64,000 nucleotides of DNA, taken from contig JAWKKV010000003.1 of NCBI GenBank assembly GCA_041393015.1, forward strand, positions 124,001 to 188,000. Direction: 5' to 3'. This document shows, one piece after another, positions 51,354-58,725 of the stretch (within the stretch, counting starts at the first letter, position 1; each line of letters opens with the position of its first letter). Both the position numbers and the translations under genes were made by a program. The notes below the pieces were generated by a model. The model saw only the letters and a list, made by a program, of their open reading frames with translations, made no database searches and had not been told where the DNA came from. Source of the DNA: JAGQYH01 sp041393015 (GTDB taxonomy: Bacteria; Bacteroidota; Bacteroidia; Chitinophagales; JADIYW01).

Positions 51354-52610
51354 ATGAAAAAATTTTCACTCATACTATTACTCTGCCTGATCTTTCAGAT
51401 CTCTAAAGCGGCATTTATCTTAATTCCAATGGATGATTCTCAAACGAATCATCTAAAGGCATATGGAATTGCGTATTGGGTTTTAGAAAAAGATGTTCCG
51501 GTAGATTGGTTATTGAATTACAAGGGTGGAAGTTTTTCTTTCCAATACAATAAGCTTTTTGAAAATGAGTGTTTGATTAGAGGCGTGAAGTATCAAGTCA
51601 TTCCTGATGCGGCAATGTCTAAGATTTTAGTAGATATTGCTCATCCTGAAGTCAATATGGATGCAATGCGGCTGGAAAAAGCGCCTAAAATTGCGGTTTA
51701 TTCGCCCAAGTCAAAACTACCTTGGGATGATGCTGTAACATTAGTATTGACCTATGCGGAAATTCCTTATGATGTTATTTATGATGATGAAGTGTTAGGC
51801 GATGAGTTGCATTTATACGATTGGTTGCATTTGCACCACGAAGACTTCACTGGACAATATGGGAAGTTTTGGAGGTCCTATCAAAATGCACCTTGGTACA
51901 AAGAGCAGGTAGCGACTTCAGAAGCCAATGCGAAGAAAAATGGATTTAGTAAAGTATCGGATCTGAAATTAGCAGTAGCTAAAAAGTTCAGAGATTATGT
52001 TTCCGGTGGCGGGTTTTTGTTCGCCATGTGTTCTGCGACAGATTCTTATGATATAGCTTTAGCAGCAGAAGAAGTAGATATTTGTCATACTGTTTTCGAC
52101 CATGATCCAATTGATCCGCAAGCACAAGAAAAATTAGATTTTAGCAGAACCTTTGCATTTGAAAACTTTAAGATTAGTACGAATCAAAGTGAATATGAAT
52201 TCTCTAATATAGATTCTGACGTACCAAGAAAGGTGCAGCAGAACATGGATTATTTTACATTGTTCGATTTTTCCGCTAAATGGGATCCTATTCCAACGAT
52301 GTTGACGCAAAATCACACCAAAACAGTGGCCGGTTTTATGGGGCAAACGACTTCTTTTAAAAAGCAAGTGATTAAACCTAATGTTTTAGTCTTAGGAGAA
52401 ACAAAAGCATTAGAAGAAGCGAAATACATCCATGGTGAGTTTGGCAATGGCACTTGGACGTTTTATGGAGGTCACGATCCGGCAGATTACAGACATTTGG
52501 TCGGCGATCCTCCGACAGATTTAAATTTGCATCCTAATTCGCCTGGCTATCGTTTAATTCTAAATAATATCTTATTTCCAGCGGCTAAGAAGCAGAAGCA
52601 GAAGACCTAA
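51354..52610 (+). CDS. Exported protein usually labelled asparagine synthetase B (function unclear)
   Basis: A 418-residue protein with a signal peptide (about 1-19, ending SKAA). It matches a conserved Bacteroidota family that databases often call asparagine synthetase B. I see no N-terminal glutaminase Cys and no ATP pyrophosphatase loop, so that name is not supported by motifs. It has segments like a flavodoxin/glutamine-amidotransferase-type fold (VLTYAEIPYDVIYDDE, VSGGGFLFAMCSATDSYDIA, GTWTFYGGHDP), with Cys and His positions that could be functional. Its export and His-Asp-rich motifs suggest a periplasmic hydrolase or binding protein. Confidence 0.7.
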   Translation: MKKFSLILLLCLIFQISKAAFILIPMDDSQTNHLKAYGIAYWVLEKDVPVDWLLNYKGGSFSFQYNKLFENECLIRGVKYQVIPDAAMSKILVDIAHPEVNMDAMRLEKAPKIAVYSPKSKLPWDDAVTLVLTYAEIPYDVIYDDEVLGDELHLYDWLHLHHEDFTGQYGKFWRSYQNAPWYKEQVATSEANAKKNGFSKVSDLKLAVAKKFRDYVSGGGFLFAMCSATDSYDIALAAEEVDICHTVFDHDPIDPQAQEKLDFSRTFAFENFKISTNQSEYEFSNIDSDVPRKVQQNMDYFTLFDFSAKWDPIPTMLTQNHTKTVAGFMGQTTSFKKQVIKPNVLVLGETKALEEAKYIHGEFGNGTWTFYGGHDPADYRHLVGDPPTDLNLHPNSPGYRLILNNILFPAAKKQKQKT

Positions 52611-52620
52611 TTTTTATTTT

Positions 52621-52869
52621 TTATACAGCTTTAATTGTATAACTATAAGATTCAATAACCGGATTGGCTAATAACTTTTTGCATGCTTCTTCTACCTTGT
52701 CATTGGCTTCTTTTTCAGAAGCAGCAGCTACTTCGATGGTTATGAATTTCCCTATCCTAACATGATTTAAACCTTCATTTCCCATGTTTTTTAAACCATG
52801 TTCTACCGCTTTTCCTTGTGGATCTAATAATTCTTTCAACGGCATTATAATAATTTCAGCAGTATACAT
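52621..52869 (-). CDS. purS: Phosphoribosylformylglycinamidine synthase subunit PurS
   Basis: An 82-residue protein matching PurS, the small structural subunit of the three-part FGAM synthase of purine synthesis. Typical segments are IIIMPLKELLDPQGKAVEHG (residues 6-25), VRIGKFITIEV and the C-terminal KKLLANPVIESYSYTI. PurL and PurQ are not in the window, so here it stands alone, as it often does in Bacteroidota. It is convergent with the preceding gene. Confidence 0.88.
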   Translation of the reverse strand: MYTAEIIIMPLKELLDPQGKAVEHGLKNMGNEGLNHVRIGKFITIEVAAASEKEANDKVEEACKKLLANPVIESYSYTIKAV

Positions 52870-53010
52870 TTTCTCTATTTAGGTTAGCAAAAATAGTAGT
52901 TTTTATAACTTATTGAGATTTTAAGACAGACAGTTTATAAACGTTGATGATTTTGTATGGAATTGATATACGCTTAAAGCTTGTAGCGCATGGCTTAAAG
53001 GCTTTTTTAA

Positions 53011-53018
53011 TATCTTTG
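53011..53018 (+). promoter_or_regulatory. TAnnTTTG promoter element of gldC
   Basis: TATCTTTG is an exact match, 15 bp before the ATG at 53034. It falls inside the longer frame from 52944 and so supports the shorter gldC start. Confidence 0.5.
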
Positions 53019-53033
53019 CACAAAATTTTCAAG

Positions 53034-53399
53034 ATGAGTAAGGCTACCGGAAGGGAATCAGAAATTGTGTTTAAGGTAAAGTTAGATGAAGATAATTTGC
53101 CTGAGAAAATATCATGGACGGCTACCGATGGCCAGCAACAACAGGAACGAGAGTGTAAATCAATTGCATTGGCGTTGTGGGATAAGGAAGAATTAAACAC
53201 ATTAAGAATAGATCTTTGGACCAAGGAAATGCCAATTGATGAAATGCATACTTACTATCTACAGAATTTAATGACATTAACAGATAGCTATATTAAGGCT
53301 ACCAACAATCCAACTGCAAAAGCGGATATGTTGGCATTTTGTAAAGATCAGGCGGATAAGATTAGAGCTTTTGAAGCAGATAGAAACAGCGGCAAGTGA
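53034..53399 (+). CDS. gldC: Gliding motility protein GldC
   Basis: A 121-residue cytoplasmic protein closely resembling GldC, a small protein linked to gliding in Flavobacterium. Characteristic segments are VKLDEDNLPEKISWTATDG, LRIDLWTKEMPIDEMHTYY and the end FCKDQADKIRAFE. The start at ATG 53034 agrees with the family's usual N-terminus and with a promoter element 15 bp upstream; the frame from 52944 would overlap that promoter. Its stop overlaps the GTG of the next gene, so the two are coupled. Confidence 0.88.
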   Translation: MSKATGRESEIVFKVKLDEDNLPEKISWTATDGQQQQERECKSIALALWDKEELNTLRIDLWTKEMPIDEMHTYYLQNLMTLTDSYIKATNNPTAKADMLAFCKDQADKIRAFEADRNSGK

Positions 53400-55327
53400 T
53401 ACAAGTAAACAATATATCCATACAATACGGAGACAGAGTGCTCTTTAAACCAACTAATTTTTCCATTAGTATTAATGAAAGAATTGGTTTAATCGGTAAA
53501 AACGGAGCGGGAAAATCTACGCTTCTAAAAATTCTATCCAAAGAAGTTTCCCCTCAAGAAGGCACTATTAGCTTTCCAAAGGAATATACCATTGGCTATT
53601 TAAGGCAAGAATTACCAAAACAAGGCGATCTATCAATCATCGAAGAGATTAAGTCTGGTTTTTCAGAAGTGAATAAATTACAAGACAGGTTTAATGGCTT
53701 ACAGAAAGAATTAGAAACCAGAGAAGATTACGAAACACAATCTTATCTGGATCTAATCGACGATTTTACAAAAGCACAAGAGAGATTGCTATTGTTTGAT
53801 GCGGATAATTTAGACAAGCAAATCGAGTTGGTTTTGATGGGATTGGGCTTTAAAAGAAAAGAGTTTGATCAATCTGTTAATACCTTTAGTGGAGGTTGGC
53901 GAATGAGAATTGAGTTGGCGAAGTTGCTTTTGCAACAACCGGATCTATTACTGCTGGATGAGCCAACTAACCATTTGGATATTCATTCTATTATTTGGTT
54001 AGAGGATTTCTTGTCGAAATATCACGGATCTATCGTTTTGGTATCGCATGATAAATCTTTCATGAATAAGTTGGCCAACCGCATCATGGAAATTGAATTA
54101 GGATCGGTACACGATTATAAATCAGGTTATGAGAAATACTTGATTTTAAAGCAAGATAGAATTGAAAAAAGTATTGCTGCTTACAATAATCAGCAAAAAG
54201 AAATCGCTCAAACCAAAAAGAACATTGATAAGTTTAGAGCAAAGGCCTCTAAAGCGAAATTCGCCCAAAGTTTAATTAAAAAATTAGAGCGTACCGAGAT
54301 AATAGAAATTGAATCGGAAGATAATTCGGCCATGCGATTTCATTTTCCTGAAGGAAGAAGAACAGGAGATTTAGTAGTGAAAGCGAAAGGCATTGTTAAA
54401 AATTATGGTGACAAAAAGGTGCTAAAAGGCGAAGATTTCGAATTGATGAGAGGCGAGAAAGTAGCCTTTATCGGTAAGAACGGAATGGGAAAAACCACTT
54501 TTGCTAGAATTATAGCCGGTGATTTAACACCTACTGCCGGAGAAGTAAGCATGGGTTACAATGTAGAAATGAGTTATTTCGCACAAATGCAATCGGGCAC
54601 ATTAGACGAAGAAATTACTGTTTTAGAAACTATAGATAATGCCGCTACTGGTGAAATGCGAACCAAAGTAAGAAGCTTATTGGGGGCGTTTTTATTTAGT
54701 GGTGAAGATGTAGAAAAAAAGGTAAAGGTATTGTCAGGTGGTGAGAAATCGAGATTGGCATTAGCAAGATTGTTATTGGCACCATCAAACTTTCTTTTGC
54801 TGGATGAGCCGACGAATCACTTAGATATAGCTTCAAAAAATATATTAAAAGAAGCCATTCAAAGATATACGGGTGCGGTTTTAATTGTTTCTCACGATAG
54901 AGATTTTTTAGAAGGCTTAACTGAAAGAACGATTGAATTTACAGAGGATGGTTTAACGGAGTATTTAGGTGATATCAATTATTTCTTAGAGCAAAACGAC
55001 TTCGATAATATCCGTGAGTTTGAGTTGGAAGGTAAGAAGTCAAATGCAAATTCAAGCTCAAATACAAGCTCAAGTTCAAATGGTGGCGATTATAAAGAAA
55101 GAAAACAACACGCTAAAAAAGAGCGGAATTTAAGAAAACGTGTAGAGAACTTAGAGCAAGAAATTGCAAAAGCAGAAAATAAAAAGAAAGCATTGGTGGG
55201 TGATTTACAATCTTCTTACGATGAAGCCAAAGCGAAAGCTTTTCATGATGCAGAAGTAAAAGTGGAGGAACTTACCGAGCAATGGATGGAAGCTGGAGAA
55301 GCGTTGGAAGCTTTTTTGAAAGGGTAA
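53396..55327 (+). CDS. ABC-F family ATP-binding protein (Uup-like, with C-terminal coiled coil)
   Basis: A 643-residue soluble protein with two ABC ATPase domains. The first has Walker A GKNGAGKST (near 35-43), FSGGWRMRIELAKLLL and LLLLDEPTNHLD. The second has GKNGMGKTT, LSGGEKSRLALARLLL and FLLLDEPTNHLD. ABC-F proteins act on the ribosome rather than in transport. Residues about 549-562 are a Ser/Asn-rich linker encoded by a hexamer repeat, followed by a Lys/Glu-rich coiled coil as in Uup-type members. It starts with a GTG overlapping the gldC stop. Confidence 0.9.
   Translation: MIQVNNISIQYGDRVLFKPTNFSISINERIGLIGKNGAGKSTLLKILSKEVSPQEGTISFPKEYTIGYLRQELPKQGDLSIIEEIKSGFSEVNKLQDRFNGLQKELETREDYETQSYLDLIDDFTKAQERLLLFDADNLDKQIELVLMGLGFKRKEFDQSVNTFSGGWRMRIELAKLLLQQPDLLLLDEPTNHLDIHSIIWLEDFLSKYHGSIVLVSHDKSFMNKLANRIMEIELGSVHDYKSGYEKYLILKQDRIEKSIAAYNNQQKEIAQTKKNIDKFRAKASKAKFAQSLIKKLERTEIIEIESEDNSAMRFHFPEGRRTGDLVVKAKGIVKNYGDKKVLKGEDFELMRGEKVAFIGKNGMGKTTFARIIAGDLTPTAGEVSMGYNVEMSYFAQMQSGTLDEEITVLETIDNAATGEMRTKVRSLLGAFLFSGEDVEKKVKVLSGGEKSRLALARLLLAPSNFLLLDEPTNHLDIASKNILKEAIQRYTGAVLIVSHDRDFLEGLTERTIEFTEDGLTEYLGDINYFLEQNDFDNIREFELEGKKSNANSSSNTSSSSNGGDYKERKQHAKKERNLRKRVENLEQEIAKAENKKKALVGDLQSSYDEAKAKAFHDAEVKVEELTEQWMEAGEALEAFLKG
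55040..55081 (+). repeat. Hexamer repeat inside the ABC-F gene
   Basis: Seven tandem variants of TCAAAT/TCAAGC, in frame, encoding an Asn/Ser-rich linker of 14 residues. The same hexamer type occurs outside the gene at 55335-55382 and, inverted, at 55838-55864. Confidence 0.7.
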
Positions 55328-55334
55328 ATTAAGT

Positions 55335-55382
55335 TCAAGCTCAAACTCAAGCTCAAATTCAAATTCAAACGCAAACTCAAAA
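55335..55382 (+). repeat. Hexamer repeat after the ABC-F gene
   Basis: Eight tandem units of the type TCAAGC/TCAAAC/TCAAAT in non-coding DNA, 7 bp after the ABC-F stop and 32 bp from the end of the four-helix-bundle gene. Confidence 0.75.
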
Positions 55383-55414
55383 GATAGCTACGTTTAATAG
55401 TAGGTTTAATAATT

Positions 55415-55786
55415 TCATTTGTTTGAATTCTTTATAATAGTTGATATGATAGCAATTAGCTGCTCACATTCATCGAGTAGTTTGTTTCTTTTACTTGCGT
55501 CCCCATAGTCGATATACTGCATTAGTTTTAAGTTAACTCGACTTTCTTTTAGCTCTTTAACCGCAATTTTACATTTGTGTCTAAAATCTTTTGGCGATTC
55601 AGATGCTTGTGCTTCACCAAAATTTAAGGCAGCACTTGAAGCAGAACGAATAATTTGTTCGCATAAATATTGCCCTTCATAATCTTTTTTCACTGTTCGT
55701 ATGTAGAATATTATTTCCCCAGCAAATTTTACTAACCTATCTTCTAGATCAAACTTTTTTTGAATTTTTATATTTGAAACGTTCAT
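55415..55786 (-). CDS. Four-helix-bundle protein (S23 / 23S rRNA intervening-sequence type)
   Basis: A 123-residue helical protein of the family found in 23S rRNA intervening sequences and as stand-alone genes in Bacteroidota. Typical segments are FDLEDRLVKFAGEI, EQIIRSASSAALNFGEAQAS (about 47-66) and FRHKCKIAVKELKES. I start at the ATG 55786, which gives the usual family length; the longer frame from 55888 would add 34 residues read partly from a hexamer repeat. Function unknown. The gene is flanked by inverted hexamer repeats. Confidence 0.8.
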   Translation of the reverse strand: MNVSNIKIQKKFDLEDRLVKFAGEIIFYIRTVKKDYEGQYLCEQIIRSASSAALNFGEAQASESPKDFRHKCKIAVKELKESRVNLKLMQYIDYGDASKRNKLLDECEQLIAIISTIIKNSNK

Positions 55787-55837
55787 ATTAATAAGAGTCC
55801 AATTATTGTAAAATTCCATAAAGGCACTCATTTTTTT

Positions 55838-55864
55838 ATTTGAGCTTGTAATTGAGCTTGAATT
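55838..55864 (-). repeat. Hexamer repeat, inverted copy
   Basis: On the minus strand it reads as units of TCAAGC/TCAATT/ACAAGC/TCAAA. Together with 55335-55382 it brackets the four-helix-bundle gene with repeats in opposite orientation. Confidence 0.65.
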
Positions 55865-56051
55865 TTTCAATTGCTTATTTAGACTCATTTCAAATTACTT
55901 GTTGTAACAACATTTCGTATGCGATTTATTTGGCATTGTATTTGAAATTATTTTACTTTGTTTCTCAATGAGCAGAAATCATACAAATATCGACTGTACA
56001 CAATCTTTTAAAATAAGGTGGAGTTAGGGTAAATATATTCAAGATAAATGA

Positions 56052-56082
56052 AAGCCCTAGCCATTGTGTTAGGGCTTTTTTT
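56052..56082 (+). terminator. Terminator-like hairpin without an assigned gene
   Basis: AAGCCCTA and TAGGGCTT form an 8-bp stem with an inner loop, followed by seven T. No open reading frame of note precedes it on the plus strand. Confidence 0.6.
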
Positions 56083-56134
56083 ATGTCATTAACTGGCTCG
56101 TTATTATCACCATCAATGTCTCTCTCCACGTGCC

Positions 56135-56154
56135 GCCGAAGCTTTAGCGGAGGA
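56135..56154 (+). repeat. 20-bp repeat shared with 63350-63369 (inverted)
   Basis: GCCGAAGCTTTAGCGGAGGA equals the reverse complement of 63350-63369. GC-rich in an AT-rich spacer and partly self-complementary. Probably a dispersed intergenic repeat. Confidence 0.55.
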
Positions 56155-56348
56155 GCACAGAGGACGTTGATGAACAAACAGAAATTGAATAACTAAAATA
56201 AATTATGCAAAAAGTACCAAAACAAGATTTACAGAAAAGGAGTCTTTCAAAGAATCCATTTTCGAATGATTGTATTTACACCATATTTTATGGGTCGAAT
56301 AACTATAAATGTAGAATATAGAAATGTATTTTATGTCAACAATAGCTA

Positions 56349-56380
56349 AGCCTCGACCTTCAACAGTCGGGGCTTTTTTT
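56349..56380 (+). terminator. Second terminator-like hairpin without an assigned gene
   Basis: AGCCTCGAC and GTCGGGGCT form a 9-pair stem (one G-U) with loop CTTCAACA, followed by seven T. Like the one at 56052, it has no clear gene in front. Confidence 0.6.
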
Positions 56381-56514
56381 ATGATAATAATTAATTGAAA
56401 AGGTGTTCCGTTAGCTAAAATTCTAATGGGTCGCAGACACGGGTGGGTGAAATAGTGTCCTTTACTCTTTGAGTGAGGTTCAGGGATCAATTAGTTAAAA
56501 CGGATAAATTTTTA

Positions 56515-57033
56515 ATGATGGAAGAGATTTTAAAATCGGAAGAAGAGTATCTCATTAAAGCCAATGAATATTTGTTGGATTGGGATTTCTTAAGAGCACA
56601 TAGAGTTTTGACAGAACTGCTAGAGGAAGAGCCATGCTGCGGTAAAGCGCACGCCATGATGGGAGAAATCAAGTTTTTCATTCAAAATGAGCCAATTTCA
56701 GCATTGAGACATTTTAAGTTGGCCATTCTATATACGCCTAACAATTTCAAGCCATATACGCATTTTATCACAGTAGCAAAATCAATGGGAAAGTACAAAG
56801 ATGCCATCATAGTGATTGATAAAGCCTACTCAATTTTCTTTGATCAACGCGATCAATTGATATTGTATAAAGCAGAAATTTACGAACAACAAAGAAAATG
56901 GAAGAAGAGTAAAGTGTATTATGAAAGAGCTTTAGAGTTAAGTTTAAACCCAAATCTTGAAAGTCAAATGGTTAGCTCAATAAAAAGAGTAACTAAAAAA
57001 TTGAAAAGTAAAAAAGGGAAGAAGAAAAAATGA
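56515..57033 (+). CDS. Tetratricopeptide-repeat protein
   Basis: A 172-residue cytoplasmic protein of helical repeats: DWDFLRAHRVLTELLEEEPCCGKAHAMMGE, the segment EPISALRHFKLAILYTPNN, and KWKKSKVYYERALELSLNPN each fit a TPR unit, spaced about 34-37 residues. A very Lys-rich tail closes it. TPR proteins mediate protein contacts; no partner is evident. The ATG at 56515 is chosen because the domain starts right after it; an earlier ATG at 56473 would add 14 residues with no match. Confidence 0.75.
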   Translation: MMEEILKSEEEYLIKANEYLLDWDFLRAHRVLTELLEEEPCCGKAHAMMGEIKFFIQNEPISALRHFKLAILYTPNNFKPYTHFITVAKSMGKYKDAIIVIDKAYSIFFDQRDQLILYKAEIYEQQRKWKKSKVYYERALELSLNPNLESQMVSSIKRVTKKLKSKKGKKKK

Positions 57034-57063
57034 AGTAGCTAAATTTATAGCGATAGTGAATAT

Positions 57064-58545
57064 TTATTCATCTAGCTTTTTTAGAAACTGTTCTGCATTT
57101 TTCAAATGAGTGTTCTTTTTTTCATCAGGCATTTTATCATAGGTTGATAATAGCATGGCGGTTCGTGGATTCTTTTTAAAAAAGGATTCATGTTCATGCA
57201 TAAACCTCCAGAACAATCCATCCCAAACAGCTTGCCATTCGCCTTTAGGATAATCACTCATTTTGTTTAAATAATTAGAGCCACTGATATATGGCTTGGT
57301 GGCAAATAAACCACCATCTGCAAATTGGCTCATACCATAAATATTCGGAACCATTACCCAATCATACGCATCAATAAACAATTCCATGAACCATTGATAA
57401 ACATCATCAGGATCAAATTCACATAGCAGCATAAAATTTCCTAAAATCATTAAACGCTCTATATGGTGACAATATCCCGTTGCCAAAACTTTTTTTATGG
57501 TGGCATCAATTGGGGCAATACCTGTTGTTCCGTCGTAAAAACTCGAAGGAATTTTTCTATCAAAACCCCAGTAATTTTGAGTTCTAGAATAATTGCCTTT
57601 GCATTCATACATGCCTCTTATAAATTCTCGCCACCCAATAATTTGTCTAACAAAACCTTCTGTAGAATTTATAGCAATAGCATTAGATTTGGCATAATCA
57701 AGCGCCTGATCTAGAACATCGATGGGCAATAGTAAACCAACATTCATTAAAGGAGACAATATACTATGATGTAAAATAGATTCCTTTTTTACAATAGCAT
57801 CTTCATAATCGCCAAAGTGATGAAAACGAAAATCTAAGAATTGCTGCAACCATTCTTGAGCAGCTTGATGATGAATAGGATAGAGCGGATCTTCGGTTAG
57901 TTGCCCTGGGTTTTTATCAAAATATTTTTCGACATAATTCATTGCTTCTTCCCAGTACTTGTTTGTAGAAGGAAAGTAAACATTTGGAGGTGTTTTTCCT
58001 TTTGGATATTTCTTTCGATTGTCACCGTCATATGTCCATTTCCCACCTTCAGGATTTTCATCCTCATCTATCAGAATGTTAAGGTTTTTTCGCTGTTGCT
58101 TGTAGAATTTAGTCTGAAAGAATGACTTTTTATCTTTCCTGAAAAATGAATCTAGGTCTTTCCTCGAATTGATAAAAAGAGGATTTTCATAGGTAACCAA
58201 TTTTAAATGCTTTGCTGACGACTTAATTCTATTGATTAACCATTCGTCTGTAGGATCAATAAAATGTAGTTCTTTAGGATGATATTCTTCTATTATAAAA
58301 GGTATGAGTTTGCGAATATCATTGTATTTTTCATGACTTGAAACATATTGAACAGTAATATTTTGCTCCACTAAATGAGCTTCAAAAGCTTTCATAGAAG
58401 CTCGATGAAAAGCAAGTTTCTGTTGATGAAATTTAAACTGATTGAAAAATAAGTATTCTTCTACCAAATAAATCAGATCGCAATTTTGTAGAATCTCGTG
58501 AGCTTTAAACAGTTGATGAGGAAACAAAAGTCCAATTTTCGTCAT
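57064..58545 (-). CDS. Cryptochrome/photolyase of the Fe-S (FeS-BCP, DPRP) family, lacking cluster cysteines
   Basis: A 493-residue flavoprotein of the deoxyribodipyrimidine photolyase-related family (prokaryotic 6-4 photolyase type). It shows the N-terminal alpha/beta antenna-like domain (GLLFPHQLF), the linker motif PEGGKWTYDGDNRKKYPKG, and the FAD-binding helical domain with GWREFIRGMYE, HHIERLMILGNFMLL and PNIYGMSQFADGG. In characterised members four Cys hold a [4Fe-4S] cluster; here the corresponding places read TTGIAPIDAT and MSDYPKGEWQ, with no Cys. It probably still binds FAD and may repair DNA or sense light. Confidence 0.85.
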   Translation of the reverse strand: MTKIGLLFPHQLFKAHEILQNCDLIYLVEEYLFFNQFKFHQQKLAFHRASMKAFEAHLVEQNITVQYVSSHEKYNDIRKLIPFIIEEYHPKELHFIDPTDEWLINRIKSSAKHLKLVTYENPLFINSRKDLDSFFRKDKKSFFQTKFYKQQRKNLNILIDEDENPEGGKWTYDGDNRKKYPKGKTPPNVYFPSTNKYWEEAMNYVEKYFDKNPGQLTEDPLYPIHHQAAQEWLQQFLDFRFHHFGDYEDAIVKKESILHHSILSPLMNVGLLLPIDVLDQALDYAKSNAIAINSTEGFVRQIIGWREFIRGMYECKGNYSRTQNYWGFDRKIPSSFYDGTTGIAPIDATIKKVLATGYCHHIERLMILGNFMLLCEFDPDDVYQWFMELFIDAYDWVMVPNIYGMSQFADGGLFATKPYISGSNYLNKMSDYPKGEWQAVWDGLFWRFMHEHESFFKKNPRTAMLLSTYDKMPDEKKNTHLKNAEQFLKKLDE

Positions 58546-58673
58546 ACAGAATTTGTTATTATTGATTGTCTATGTATAACTCTCAACTCAACAAATAGTT
58601 TATAGGAAAGCTTAATCGAAATTAATAAAGAGGGTAATGAAGGGGAATTAGATAGGAATAAACCTAAATAACA

Positions 58674-58705
58674 AAAAGCCGATTGTTCCCAAACAATCGG
58701 CTTTT
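58674..58705. terminator. Terminator after the beta-helix T9SS gene
   Basis: A perfect 14-bp stem (AAAAGCCGATTGTT with AACAATCGGCTTTT) and a four-base loop, with A and T runs on both sides. It lies 20 bp after the stop of the minus-strand gene. Confidence 0.9.
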
Positions 58706-58725
58706 ATCTATTAGCTTATAATTTC

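Larger units (their letters stand above)
55787..56514. other. 728-bp region without recognised genes, with two terminator-like hairpins
   Basis: It holds the inverted hexamer repeat at 55838-55864, terminator-like hairpins at 56052 and 56349, and a GC-rich palindromic block near 56131-56155 shared with 63350. Short open frames occur but none resembles a protein I know. The hairpins without a preceding gene could end small RNAs. A leftover from decayed genes is equally possible. Confidence 0.4.

Noticed and set aside
52944..53033. Upstream extension of gldC
   Set aside because: GldC proteins start near the later ATG, and a promoter element lies in the extension.
55787..55888. N-terminal extension of the four-helix-bundle protein
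   Set aside because: It is read partly from a hexamer repeat and exceeds the normal family length.
56430..56514. tRNA-like sequence (GAGGTTCAGGGATCAA)
   Set aside because: No cloverleaf arms or anticodon stem can be built around it.
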